The notes under the pieces were generated by a model, which did no database searches, had not been told where the DNA came from, and saw only the letters and a list, made by a program, of their open reading frames with translations. Position numbers and translations under genes: made by a program. Below are positions 7,533 to 15,429 of a DNA stretch of 64,000 nucleotides, piece by piece. The stretch lies in NCBI GenBank assembly GCA_965263345.1, contig CBDHHC010000006.1, forward strand, positions 627,783-691,782. Direction: 5' to 3'. This DNA is from CBDHHC01 sp965263345 (lineage in GTDB: Bacteria > Pseudomonadota > Alphaproteobacteria > Rhizobiales > CBDHHC01). Each line of letters starts with the position of its first letter. The stretch's first letter is position 1.

Positions 7533-8153
7533 TTGAATAGGTATTTTACAATTGCGTTGGCTGTTTTTGGTGGGTTTATTGCCTCGAATTTACTCAATAG
7601 TGTCGGGGTTATTGGCATATTTGACCAGTCAAATGGGGGTGGTCTGTATCATCGCCAGGCTTTGAATAAGTCTTTGAATTTTGCACATGCTAATGAATTT
7701 GCAAATTTAAAGTTTTATAGAAGCTATGAGGCTGCTTATAAGCCAACAATAAAGACAGTTTTATCTGAAAAAAGCCAATCTTATGATGCTGACGAATTTG
7801 CAAGTATTGGTTCTGGACATAAGACAGTTGCTGCTCATAGTAATAACTTTAAATTTGCTATGGAATTTGATTCTATAAATATTTCTCCAAAATTGAGAGA
7901 TAAGCAGCCAATACATTTGGTCGAAAATACGGTTGAGAAACCAGCTTTCAGCCCTTCGGAGCTTTCTGCATTACAATATCAACTTGCTTATGAATTTGAA
8001 AATATAAGAAGCCATTTTCAAGCATCACCCTTGTTAAGTTTATCAACTTCGCCAAAGTTTGACTTTGATAATGAATTTAAAGATCCTTATCAGACACCCA
8101 AAAAAAATTGGGAGTTTGAAGGGGTAGATACAAAAAGAGCGGCTTTCAAATAA
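7533..8153 (+). CDS. hypothetical exported or membrane-anchored protein
   Basis: Unrecognised 206-residue protein. The start is TTG at 7533, supported by GGAGGGG at 7521-7527. Residues 5-27 form a hydrophobic segment (TIALAVFGGFIASNLLNSVGVIGIF) that acts as an anchor or signal. The rest is polar, rich in Asn, Phe, Ser and Lys, with no repeats and no cysteines, suggesting a periplasmic, partly disordered protein. It sits alone between the DUF992 gene and the ribosomal protein operon promoter. No family recognised. Confidence 0.55.
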   Translation: MNRYFTIALAVFGGFIASNLLNSVGVIGIFDQSNGGGLYHRQALNKSLNFAHANEFANLKFYRSYEAAYKPTIKTVLSEKSQSYDADEFASIGSGHKTVAAHSNNFKFAMEFDSINISPKLRDKQPIHLVENTVEKPAFSPSELSALQYQLAYEFENIRSHFQASPLLSLSTSPKFDFDNEFKDPYQTPKKNWEFEGVDTKRAAFK

Positions 8154-8262
8154 ACTAACTTTATAAGTACAATGCATATTTCTTGTTAAAAGCTTCCTGA
8201 AAGCTTAGTATTATGAGCTTATTTCTTTCATGATATTAAGCTTTCATTTCTTGTCTTTCCCG

Positions 8263-8290
8263 TTGACAAGCCTTGAAATCTGCCTATAGT
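8263..8290 (+). promoter_or_regulatory. sigma-70 type promoter of the rplU operon
   Basis: TTGACA at 8263-8268 and TATAGT at 8285-8290 are separated by 16 bases. The site lies about 150 bases before rplU, leaving a 5' leader that contains the hairpin-capable GTTCGCGAAATGTTCGCGG region. Position before an rRNA-protein operon and the near-consensus boxes make this the clearest promoter in the window. Confidence 0.75.
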
Positions 8291-8441
8291 GCGTCTCATT
8301 CACGAAAAATGTGTTATTACATTAGAAATAGCGCTGCCCGAGGCTTGCTAGCTAGGAAATTTCTTTATTTTCTGCTTATTTATGAAAGTTCGCGAAATGT
8401 TCGCGGCGCCACAGGGTGCGAATTGAGAAGGATATAAGCTG

Positions 8442-9074
8442 ATGTATGCGGTTATTCGCACAGGTGGCAAACAATATCGTGTTGCACCTGAAGATGTACT
8501 TAAAGTTGAAAAAGTCGCCGGTGATGAGGGCGAAATCATACAATTTAATGAAGTTTTGATGGTTGCTGGTGACGGTGAACCTGAAGTCGGTGCTCCAACT
8601 CTGGATGGCGCAAGTGTCGCTGCCGAGGTTGTTGAGCAAGGCCGTGCCAAGAAAATCATCGTATTTAAGAAAAAACGCCGTAAAAATTATCGTCGAAAGG
8701 CAGGACATCGTCAGCATTTGACAACTGTTCGGATTACGGAGATTTTGACTGGCGGTAAAGCTCCTTCAAAGGCAAAAGCTGCAAAGCCAAAGCCTAAAAA
8801 GGAAGAAAAAGCTGATGAGAAGCCTCAGCAAGAGATTCAAGCATTATTTACTGCTCCTGAAGGTAAGGCTGATGATTTGAAGAAGATTTCAGGTGTTGGT
8901 CCTGTCTTAGAGGAAAAGTTGAACGCACTTGGTATTACTAAATTTGAACAGGTTGCCGCCTTTTCAAAAGAAGATATCGAGAAAGTTGACGAAGTTTTAA
9001 ACTTTAAAGGTCGTATTGAGCGTGATGATTGGCTTGGCCAAGCGGAGAAATTGGCTAAAGGCGAAGACGCATAA
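8442..9074 (+). CDS. rplU: 50S ribosomal protein L21 with C-terminal helix-hairpin-helix extension
   Basis: Residues 1-103 are a normal L21: MYAVIRTGGKQYRV at the start, KIIVFKKKRRKNYRRKAGHRQ with the basic 23S rRNA-binding loop, and LTTVRITEI. The protein then continues with a Lys/Ala/Pro-rich linker and a domain at about 140-205 (DDLKKISGVGPVLEEKLNALGI) that is a helix-hairpin-helix DNA/RNA-binding type. Many Alphaproteobacteria carry this extension, so at 210 residues it is long for L21 in general but usual for the group. AGAAGGATATAAGCTG precedes the ATG. rpmA follows 25 bases later. Confidence 0.96.
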   Translation: MYAVIRTGGKQYRVAPEDVLKVEKVAGDEGEIIQFNEVLMVAGDGEPEVGAPTLDGASVAAEVVEQGRAKKIIVFKKKRRKNYRRKAGHRQHLTTVRITEILTGGKAPSKAKAAKPKPKKEEKADEKPQQEIQALFTAPEGKADDLKKISGVGPVLEEKLNALGITKFEQVAAFSKEDIEKVDEVLNFKGRIERDDWLGQAEKLAKGEDA

Positions 9075-9099
9075 GCGATTAGGGATAAGGAGATAAGTT

Positions 9100-9369
9100 A
9101 TGGCTCATAAAAAAGCTGGTGGTTCATCCCGTAACGGACGCGACTCGGCAGGTCGTCGTCTTGGTGTAAAGAAATTTGGTGGCGAAGCTGTTATTCCAGG
9201 TAATATTATTATTCGCCAGCGGGGTACAAAATGGAACCCTGGCACAAATGTTGGTATGGGAAAAGATCATACTATTTTTGCTCTGATTGAAGGCAATGTG
9301 GAATTTAAGACGAAATCTGGTGGTAAAGTCTATGTTTCTGTTGTTCCCTCAACTGAGGCAAGCAATTAA
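9100..9369 (+). CDS. rpmA: 50S ribosomal protein L27
   Basis: 89 residues, standard L27. The N-terminus MAHKKAGGSSRNGRDS is the flexible arm that reaches the peptidyl-transferase centre, and GVKKFGGEAVIPGNIIIRQRGTK follows. GGATAAGGAGATAAGTT precedes the ATG. It forms an operon with rplU upstream. A strong hairpin terminator downstream separates it from the GNAT and obgE genes, though readthrough is likely since the order rplU-rpmA-GNAT-obgE is conserved in related genomes. Confidence 0.98.
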   Translation: MAHKKAGGSSRNGRDSAGRRLGVKKFGGEAVIPGNIIIRQRGTKWNPGTNVGMGKDHTIFALIEGNVEFKTKSGGKVYVSVVPSTEASN

Positions 9370-9427
9370 CGGTAGATTTTGAATGATTAATCTGCCGGTT
9401 TCCTGATCCCGGTAGAGTTTTTGAATT

Positions 9428-9462
9428 AAGGGGAAACCAGGAAACTGGCTTCCCCTTTTTTA
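9428..9462 (+). terminator. rho-independent terminator after rpmA
   Basis: AAGGGGAA-A-CCAG, loop GAAA, then CTGG-C-TTCCCCTT and a T run to 9461. The stem is almost perfect over 13 positions. A weaker hairpin (GGTAGATT with AATCTGCC) lies just before it at 9371-9398. Confidence 0.9.
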
Positions 9463-9479
9463 TTATTTGAGTCAGGAAA

Positions 9480-10040
9480 ATGAGCAAGTACGACACAATA
9501 GGACTTACTTTTGAAAGTGAACGCTTAATCTTACGTCCATATGAGATAAGCGATGCAAAGAGTTTGGTTGACCTGTGCGGTAACTTGAATATTGCTAAAA
9601 TGACGACCCGTATTCCCCATCCATATCATTATGAAGATGCTCTAAAATTTATAGAACATACAAGAAATGAATGGAAGGATCGTAAAATCTCGGGACTGGC
9701 TGTTATCTTAAGAAGTAAGAAACTGCATATCGGGGGGATTGGGCTTCAGGAGCGTGATAAAGGTCATTATGTCCTTGGGTACTGGATTGGCGAACCTTAT
9801 TGGGGGGTAGGTTATGCAACAGAAGCAGCTCGTTTACTCACATGTTACGGTCGTGATGAACTGAATGCAAAAAGAATCACAGCCTGGCATATGCAAAATA
9901 ACCCTGCTTCAGGTCGTGTGTTAGAAAAAGCTGGCTATATATCAACAGGTAAAGTTGTTCAACACCACTGTTTAGCTCGGAATGAAGATATGTTATGCAA
10001 CTGTTTTGAGTTTCCTCTTAGAGATACCAAAGAAGAATAG
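9480..10040 (+). CDS. GNAT family N-acetyltransferase (RimJ/RimL-like)
   Basis: A 186-residue GNAT protein of the type that acetylates N-termini of ribosomal proteins or small amines. N-terminal ESERLILRPYEISDA is the usual RimJ/RimL beginning; YWIGEPYWGVGYATEAARLL (split as YWIGEPYWG and GYATEA) is the acetyl-CoA-binding motif A, and NPASGRVLEKAGYI is motif B. It has no signal peptide. Placed between rpmA and obgE, seven bases before the latter, as in many Alphaproteobacteria, which suggests a link to ribosome assembly. The substrate cannot be told from sequence. Confidence 0.88.
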   Translation: MSKYDTIGLTFESERLILRPYEISDAKSLVDLCGNLNIAKMTTRIPHPYHYEDALKFIEHTRNEWKDRKISGLAVILRSKKLHIGGIGLQERDKGHYVLGYWIGEPYWGVGYATEAARLLTCYGRDELNAKRITAWHMQNNPASGRVLEKAGYISTGKVVQHHCLARNEDMLCNCFEFPLRDTKEE

Positions 10041-10047
10041 ATAGAAA

Positions 10048-11094
10048 ATGAAATTTTTAGATCAAGCTCGTGTTTATATAAAATCTGGTGGAGGTGGCGA
10101 TGGCTGCATCAGTTTTCGAAGAGAAAAATATGTCGAGTTTGGTGGGCCTGATGGTGGCAATGGTGGACGTGGCGGAGACGTCTGGGTTGAATGCGTTGCC
10201 AACTTGAACACGCTTGTCGATTATCGCTATCAGCAACATTATAAGGCTGGTAAGGGCATTCATGGGATGGGGCGAGATCGTTCTGGAGCCTCTGGTGATG
10301 ATGTATTTTTGAAAGTTCCTCCTGGTACACAGGTTTTTGCAGAAGATAATGAAACACAGCTTGCGGATTTAACCGTGCCTGGTCAAAAAGCACTTGTTGC
10401 AAAAGGTGGGAATGGTGGTTTTGGGAATGCTCATTTTAAGTCTTCTACTAATCAGGCACCGCGCCATGCGAATCCAGGAGAGCCTGGTGAAGAGCATATA
10501 ATCTGGTTACGTTTAAAACTTATTGCGGATGCAGGTTTGATTGGTTTACCTAATGCAGGCAAGTCTACGTTTCTGGCTGCTGTGACTGCTGCAAAACCTA
10601 AGATAGCCGCTTATCCTTTTACGACCATTCACCCTAATCTTGGTGTTGTGAAAATCGGCGAAGTGGATTTTGTTTTGGCTGATATTCCAGGTCTTATTGA
10701 AGGGGCACATGAGGGAGCCGGGATTGGTGATCGTTTTTTAGGGCATATAGAGAGATGCCGCGTTTTGTTGCATTTGATTGATGTGACTGAAGAAGATCCT
10801 GTTGAAGCTTATGAGATTGTTAGGACAGAATTAGAAGCTTATGGTGCTGGGCTTGAAGAGAAAATAGAACTTGTTGCCTTGTCAAAATGTGATGCTCTTT
10901 TGGAAGAAGAGCAATTGGAAAAAGCAGCCATTCTGGAGAAGCATATTGGTTTTAAGCCCATGTTATTGTCCGCTGTTTCACATTATAACATGGATCAAGC
11001 CCTACATAGATTGGCAAAAGAAATAAAAACTGCGCAACTGAATGCGCAGAAAGAGGCTGAACCTGAGTCAGAGACTAAAGGGTGGCATCCATGA
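10048..11094 (+). CDS. obgE: Obg family GTPase
   Basis: A 348-residue GTPase that binds the 50S subunit late in assembly and responds to nutrient state. Residues 1-158 are the glycine-rich Obg fold (GGGGDGCISFRREKYVEFGGPDGG, here split by the usual Gly repeats). The G domain follows with the P-loop GLPNAGKSTF (G1), YPFTTIHPN (G2 and effector region), DIPGLIEGAHEGAGIG (G3), LSKCD (G4; normally NKxD, here SKCD as in many Obg proteins) and SAVS (G5). No TGS/OCT extension; a short charged tail ends the protein. The stop overlaps the proB start (ATGA at 11091). Confidence 0.97.
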   Translation: MKFLDQARVYIKSGGGGDGCISFRREKYVEFGGPDGGNGGRGGDVWVECVANLNTLVDYRYQQHYKAGKGIHGMGRDRSGASGDDVFLKVPPGTQVFAEDNETQLADLTVPGQKALVAKGGNGGFGNAHFKSSTNQAPRHANPGEPGEEHIIWLRLKLIADAGLIGLPNAGKSTFLAAVTAAKPKIAAYPFTTIHPNLGVVKIGEVDFVLADIPGLIEGAHEGAGIGDRFLGHIERCRVLLHLIDVTEEDPVEAYEIVRTELEAYGAGLEEKIELVALSKCDALLEEEQLEKAAILEKHIGFKPMLLSAVSHYNMDQALHRLAKEIKTAQLNAQKEAEPESETKGWHP

Positions 11095-12218
11095 GGTCTG
11101 AGTGGGTTAATGCCAAGCGTATTGTTGTCAAAATAGGTTCTGCGTTATTAACAAATGCAGAAACCGGGCAGCTAAATCGTGCATGGTTAAAAACCCTAGG
11201 TGAAGATTTTTTGAGGCTTAAACGAGACGGGAAAGAGATTATTCTTGTTTCGTCTGGTGCAATTTCACTTGGTCGTCATGTTTTGAAACTTCCTCAAGGT
11301 GCGTTGAAACTACAAGATAGTCAAGCTTCAGCAGCCGTTGGGCAAATTGCACTTGCTCATGCCTATGAAGAAATTTTTAAAGAGTTTGGAATTGTAACCG
11401 CACAGATACTTCTTACTTTAGGAGATACAGAGTTACGTCGAAGATATTTAAATGCACGATCTACGATTAATACGCTTTTAAAGCTTGGTGCAATTCCTGT
11501 GGTCAATGAAAATGATACTGTGGCGACATCTGAGATCCGTTATGGAGATAACGATCGTCTTGCAGCTCGTGTTGCAAGTATGTTGAGTGCAGATTGTTTG
11601 ATATTACTCTCTGATATTGATGGGCTGTATACAGCTCCTCCTAGCCGAAATCCTGATGCAGTTCATATTCCGGAAGTGGATACAATTACGACTGAGATCG
11701 AAGACATGGCCGGTGGTTCAGGAACTGCTTTTGCTAAGGGTGGGATGATTACAAAAATTGCTGCTGCTAAAATTGCTGTAGGGGCGGGAACCCATATGGT
11801 TATAACGTCTGGGCGCTTTGACAATCCACTCTCTTATTGGCTAGAAGAAGGCAAAGGAACTTGGTTTCTTGCCAAGGCTACACCGGTTGCTGCAAGAAAA
11901 AAATGGATTGCAGGCAGTTTGGAACCAAAGGGGCGTCTTATCATTGATGCAGGCGCAGTTGTGGCATTAAAAAATGGGAAAAGTCTTCTGCCTGCTGGAA
12001 TACTATCTCTTGAAGGTGAATTTGATCGTGGAGATTGTGTTTCTATCTGTGATGAAGATGGGCAAAGTTTAGGCCGTGGTCTGGTAGCCTATAAATATAC
12101 TGAGGCGTTACAAATCATTGGTCATAAAAGTGAAAAGATAATTGAATTGTTAGGGTATCGAGGGCGCTCGGAGATTATTCATCGTGATGATATGGCTCTG
12201 CTTGTGCACTTAACTTGA
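11091..12218 (+). CDS. proB: glutamate 5-kinase
   Basis: First enzyme of proline synthesis: ATP-dependent phosphorylation of L-glutamate to glutamyl-5-phosphate. The amino-acid kinase domain (residues about 5-255) carries RIVVKIGSALL, LVSSGAI, NENDTVAT and DIDGLYTAPP; a PUA domain fills about 270-375 (KGRLIIDAGA onward). The start at 11091 (MRSEW) is chosen because it overlaps the obgE stop by four bases; an in-frame upstream start at 11082 would add three residues. proA follows after 12 bases. Feedback inhibition by proline through the kinase domain is expected from the family. Confidence 0.96.
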   Translation: MRSEWVNAKRIVVKIGSALLTNAETGQLNRAWLKTLGEDFLRLKRDGKEIILVSSGAISLGRHVLKLPQGALKLQDSQASAAVGQIALAHAYEEIFKEFGIVTAQILLTLGDTELRRRYLNARSTINTLLKLGAIPVVNENDTVATSEIRYGDNDRLAARVASMLSADCLILLSDIDGLYTAPPSRNPDAVHIPEVDTITTEIEDMAGGSGTAFAKGGMITKIAAAKIAVGAGTHMVITSGRFDNPLSYWLEEGKGTWFLAKATPVAARKKWIAGSLEPKGRLIIDAGAVVALKNGKSLLPAGILSLEGEFDRGDCVSICDEDGQSLGRGLVAYKYTEALQIIGHKSEKIIELLGYRGRSEIIHRDDMALLVHLT

Positions 12219-12230
12219 GGATGATTTAAA

Positions 12231-13517
12231 ATGGATGCAGCTGTCTCCTTGGATTTGAAACAATTGACCGAAGAAATGCTCAATGTTGGGCGTAAGGCTC
12301 GTGAGGCAGCCCGTGTGCTTGCGTTAGCTTCGGGTAATTGTAAGAATAAGGCTCTGTACGTTATGGCGGAAGAGCTTCGAAAAAATACTGATACCATTTT
12401 GCAGCAAAATGCAAGAGATATGAAAGTTGCAGAAGAGTCAGGTAAGACTGCAGCCTTTCTTGACAGGCTAAAACTGACTTCTGATCGTATTGAGGGAATG
12501 GCAAACGGATTAGAAGATATTGCTCAATTGCCAGATCCAGTAGGGGATGTTATTGCAGAATGGGATCGTCCAAATGGATTAAAAATTCAGAGGGTTCGCG
12601 TTCCACTTGGCGTTATAGGGATCATTTATGAAAGCCGCCCAAATGTAACTGCTGATGCTGGAGGATTAGGTATTAAATCTGGTAACGCAGTTATTCTGAG
12701 GGGTGGTTCTGATAGTTATCACTCCAGCCAAGCGATTAAGAGCTGTTTACAGACTGGTTTGAGGAGCCAAAACCTTCCAGAGGCCGCAATCCAAATTGTG
12801 CCTACGACTGACCGCGCTGCCGTTGGCATGATGCTTACGGGATTAGATGATAATATTGATGTCATTGTACCTCGTGGCGGTAAAAGTCTTGTTGCACGTG
12901 TTCAGCAAGAAGCTCGTGTTCCTGTTTTTGCGCATCTTGAAGGATTGTGTCACGTTTATGTGGACAAAGATGCCGATCTTGAGATGGCAAAGGGTATCGT
13001 GGTTAATGCCAAAATGAGGCGTACAGGAATATGTGGGGCAGTAGAGACATTATTGGTTGATCAGGCATGTGTTCACACACATTTAGAGCCTCTTATTCTA
13101 GCGTTGAAAGAGGCAGGCTGTCATGTGAAAGGCGACGAAACGACACAAAGCATTTCTAGTTCTGTTGAATCTGCAAATGAAGAAGACTGGGCAACAGAAT
13201 ATTTGGACGCAATCATTTCCGTTAAAGTTGTTGATGGTGTCAATGGGGCTATAAATCATATCGCAAGATATGGCTCTCAGCACACAGATTGTATTGTGAG
13301 TGATAATCATCAAGTTGTTGCGGATTTTTTGAACCAAGTTGATAGTGCCATTGTTTTGCATAATGCTTCAACTCAATTTGCTGATGGTGGTGAATTTGGG
13401 ATGGGTGCTGAGATTGGTATTGCGACAGGTAAAATGCATGCCCGGGGACCAGTCGGAGTTGAACAGCTGACCAGCTTTAAGTATGTTGTAAGAGGTTCAG
13501 GGCAAACTCGGCCTTAG
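12231..13517 (+). CDS. proA: gamma-glutamyl phosphate reductase
   Basis: NADPH-dependent reduction of glutamyl-5-phosphate to glutamate semialdehyde, which cyclises to the ProC substrate. The 428-residue length is normal. Seen: the aldehyde-dehydrogenase fold with VPLGVIGIIYESRPNV (family signature), GNAVILRGGSDS, IVPRGGKSLV, RRTGICGAVETLLV containing the catalytic Cys, and near the end FGMGAEIGIATGKMHARGPVG. Thirteen bases after proB. A four-copy 14-base tandem repeat begins at its stop codon. Confidence 0.97.
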   Translation: MDAAVSLDLKQLTEEMLNVGRKAREAARVLALASGNCKNKALYVMAEELRKNTDTILQQNARDMKVAEESGKTAAFLDRLKLTSDRIEGMANGLEDIAQLPDPVGDVIAEWDRPNGLKIQRVRVPLGVIGIIYESRPNVTADAGGLGIKSGNAVILRGGSDSYHSSQAIKSCLQTGLRSQNLPEAAIQIVPTTDRAAVGMMLTGLDDNIDVIVPRGGKSLVARVQQEARVPVFAHLEGLCHVYVDKDADLEMAKGIVVNAKMRRTGICGAVETLLVDQACVHTHLEPLILALKEAGCHVKGDETTQSISSSVESANEEDWATEYLDAIISVKVVDGVNGAINHIARYGSQHTDCIVSDNHQVVADFLNQVDSAIVLHNASTQFADGGEFGMGAEIGIATGKMHARGPVGVEQLTSFKYVVRGSGQTRP

Positions 13518-13571
13518 TCACTCTGTTTCAGTCACTCTGCTTCAGTCACTTTGCTTTAGTCACTGGGCTTT
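13516..13571 (+). repeat. four-copy 14-bp tandem repeat after proA
   Basis: Four adjacent units of 14 bases starting AGTCACT: AGTCACTCTGTTTC, AGTCACTCTGCTTC, AGTCACTTTGCTTT, AGTCACTGGGCTTT. The first unit begins inside the proA stop codon (TAG at 13515-13517) and the last ends 21 bases before the nadD GTG. Units differ at one to four positions, decaying toward nadD. All copies carry in-frame stop codons, so it is not coding. Confidence 0.9.
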
Positions 13572-13592
13572 AAATCAAGGCGATCTAATTTT

Positions 13593-14231
13593 GTGAATAT
13601 CAAAAATAACGGTACTATTTTCCCAAAAACACCACCCGTAAGTCCAAAAATGCGCATTGGTTTGCTTGGGGGATCGTTCAATCCCCCTCATGAAGGCCAT
13701 AAACACATAAGTCTGATTGCTTTAAAGCGACTTAAATTGGATCGGTTGTGGTGGATTGTTTCGCCTGGTAATCCTCTGAAATCTCATAATGATCTTGCTT
13801 CTTTAAATGAGCGTATTCATAAAAGCAAAGTTTGTTCGAACCATCCTAAGATTGATGTGACCGGTTTTGAGGAAACTCGCCGTTCTCCTTATACTTATAA
13901 AACACTAAGGTATTTAACACAACGCTATCCAGGAACATGTTTTATATGGATTATGGGGGCTGATAATCTAAGAGGGTTTCATCACTGGCAGCACTGGCAA
14001 CAGCTTATTCACCTAATGCCTATTGTCATCATTGATCGTCCGACTTATCGTTATCGAGCTCTTTCATCACGTGCTGCGCATTATATGCGTGCTTATTATA
14101 GAAGAGAGGTCGATCAGCATATTCTGAATGCATATGAAGGTCCTGCATGGACGTTTTTAACAGATCGATTATGCCCAATTTCATCTACTGAAATTCGCCA
14201 AAATCTGCTTAAAAATGCACAAGATCACTGA
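13593..14231 (+). CDS. nadD: nicotinate-nucleotide adenylyltransferase
   Basis: Joins ATP and nicotinate mononucleotide to give deamido-NAD in NAD synthesis. The nucleotidyltransferase motif GGSFNPPHEGHKHIS gives the (H/T)xGH signature, with IMGADNLRGFHHW in the middle and PISSTEIRQ (the ISSTxxR motif) near the end. The GTG at 13593 gives a 19-residue polar leader before MRIGLLGG; the ATG at 13650 is a possible alternative start. Residue length fits NadD either way. Order nadD-rsfS-rlmH is conserved. Confidence 0.95.
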   Translation: MNIKNNGTIFPKTPPVSPKMRIGLLGGSFNPPHEGHKHISLIALKRLKLDRLWWIVSPGNPLKSHNDLASLNERIHKSKVCSNHPKIDVTGFEETRRSPYTYKTLRYLTQRYPGTCFIWIMGADNLRGFHHWQHWQQLIHLMPIVIIDRPTYRYRALSSRAAHYMRAYYRREVDQHILNAYEGPAWTFLTDRLCPISSTEIRQNLLKNAQDH

Positions 14232-14365
14232 AATGTTGTTTGAGCTGTGTGATAAGTTGAATAATCTAGAAAATAGTATATATTTTATCATGCTTTTTTT
14301 ATGGGCGATAAACTAGGTTAAATATAATGTTTTCCTGTTTAAAGTGAAAGGATAACTGTACGAAT

Positions 14366-14770
14366 ATGGCCATATCTCTTGAAGATACCTCAGATGATGT
14401 ATCTTCCGCTGATGCGACACAAAGTGACGAAGCTACAAAAAAATTGTCGGAATTTATTATTAATTGTCTTGATGATGCGAAGGCTGAGAATATTGTATCA
14501 ATAGATATTCACGGGAAAACAGCAATTGGAGATGTTATGATCATTGCCTCAGGGCGATCTCATAGGCATGTTGGTGCAATTGCTGATCAGCTTGTTAAAA
14601 AATTCAAAGAAAATGGTTATGGAAAGGCTCATGTTGAAGGATTACCACATTGTGATTGGGTTTTGATTGATGTTGGTGATGCTATTATCCACCTTTTCCG
14701 TCCTGAAGTCCGAGAGTTTTATAATTTAGAGAAAATCTGGTCTATTGATCATGAAACTGATAATGAATAG
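14366..14770 (+). CDS. rsfS: ribosome silencing factor
   Basis: A 134-residue RsfS (Iojap/YbeB) protein that binds L14 of the 50S subunit and blocks subunit joining when nutrients are low. After an acidic, Ser/Thr-rich N-terminus of about 25 residues, the core shows CLDDAKAENIVSIDIHGKTAIGDVMIIASGRS, HVEGLPHCDWVLIDVGDAIIHLF and FYNLEKIW, all split here only for reading, all standard for the family. It follows nadD by 134 bases and precedes rlmH by 26. Confidence 0.96.
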   Translation: MAISLEDTSDDVSSADATQSDEATKKLSEFIINCLDDAKAENIVSIDIHGKTAIGDVMIIASGRSHRHVGAIADQLVKKFKENGYGKAHVEGLPHCDWVLIDVGDAIIHLFRPEVREFYNLEKIWSIDHETDNE

Positions 14771-14796
14771 TTTTTTTCATAAATAGAAAATTATAT

Positions 14797-15279
14797 ATGA
14801 ATATTACAATTGCTTCTGTCGGGCGTCTTAAGTCTGGAGCTGAAAGTCAGCTTTACGAACGATATCTCAAGCTTTCTAATTTATCTCATAAAAAAATTAA
14901 AATTGGTCCTACTAAATTAATTGAGGTTACTGAATGTAGGTCTTCGAATAAATTAGATCGTTTAAACCAAGAAGCTAAATCCTTATTAAGTAAAATAAAT
15001 TCTAATGTTTTGATGATTACCCTTGAAGAAAGAGGTAAAATTTTAACAAGCCAAGAATTTTCTGAAAAGCTATTAGATTATAGAGATTCTGGGGTATCAG
15101 AGCTTGTTTTTGTTATTGGTGGACCTGATGGTATTGGTCAAGAAATTATAAAAAAAGCTCAATTTTCTCTGTCACTTGGAAAGATGACTTTTCCACATGG
15201 ACTTGTTCGTGTTCTCCTCACAGAACAGTTGTATAGGTCTATAACAATTATTACTGGACATCCTTATCATCGTGATTAA
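14797..15279 (+). CDS. rlmH: 23S rRNA (pseudouridine-1915-N3)-methyltransferase
   Basis: A 160-residue SPOUT methyltransferase that methylates pseudouridine 1915 of helix 69 in assembled 70S ribosomes. MNITIASVGRLK starts the protein; FVIGGPDGIG is the SAM-binding knot motif and LGKMTFPHGLVRVLLTEQLYR, with a terminal GHPYHRD, completes the knot. RlmH normally ends in PYHR followed by few residues, as here. It is downstream of rsfS in the conserved order. Confidence 0.97.
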   Translation: MNITIASVGRLKSGAESQLYERYLKLSNLSHKKIKIGPTKLIEVTECRSSNKLDRLNQEAKSLLSKINSNVLMITLEERGKILTSQEFSEKLLDYRDSGVSELVFVIGGPDGIGQEIIKKAQFSLSLGKMTFPHGLVRVLLTEQLYRSITIITGHPYHRD

Positions 15280-15429
15280 ATATTTAATTTACTAATTTAT
15301 CAGTAAGTTTTGCCATTATTCTGCTATAAATGAAATTTTGTATGTTTATTATTTTAAAGTTCATTAGATTATTCGCTATATGTACGCTAAACTAAGGTAT
15401 CGATTTAGAGGATTTTTTTAGGTTACAAA

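Noticed and set aside
8348..8717. Two antisense frames across the start of rplU
   Set aside because: They cover a clear promoter, leader and ribosomal protein gene; no independent support.
13516..13571. CRISPR-like repeat
   Set aside because: Units are adjacent with no spacers and only 14 bases long; a tandem repeat.
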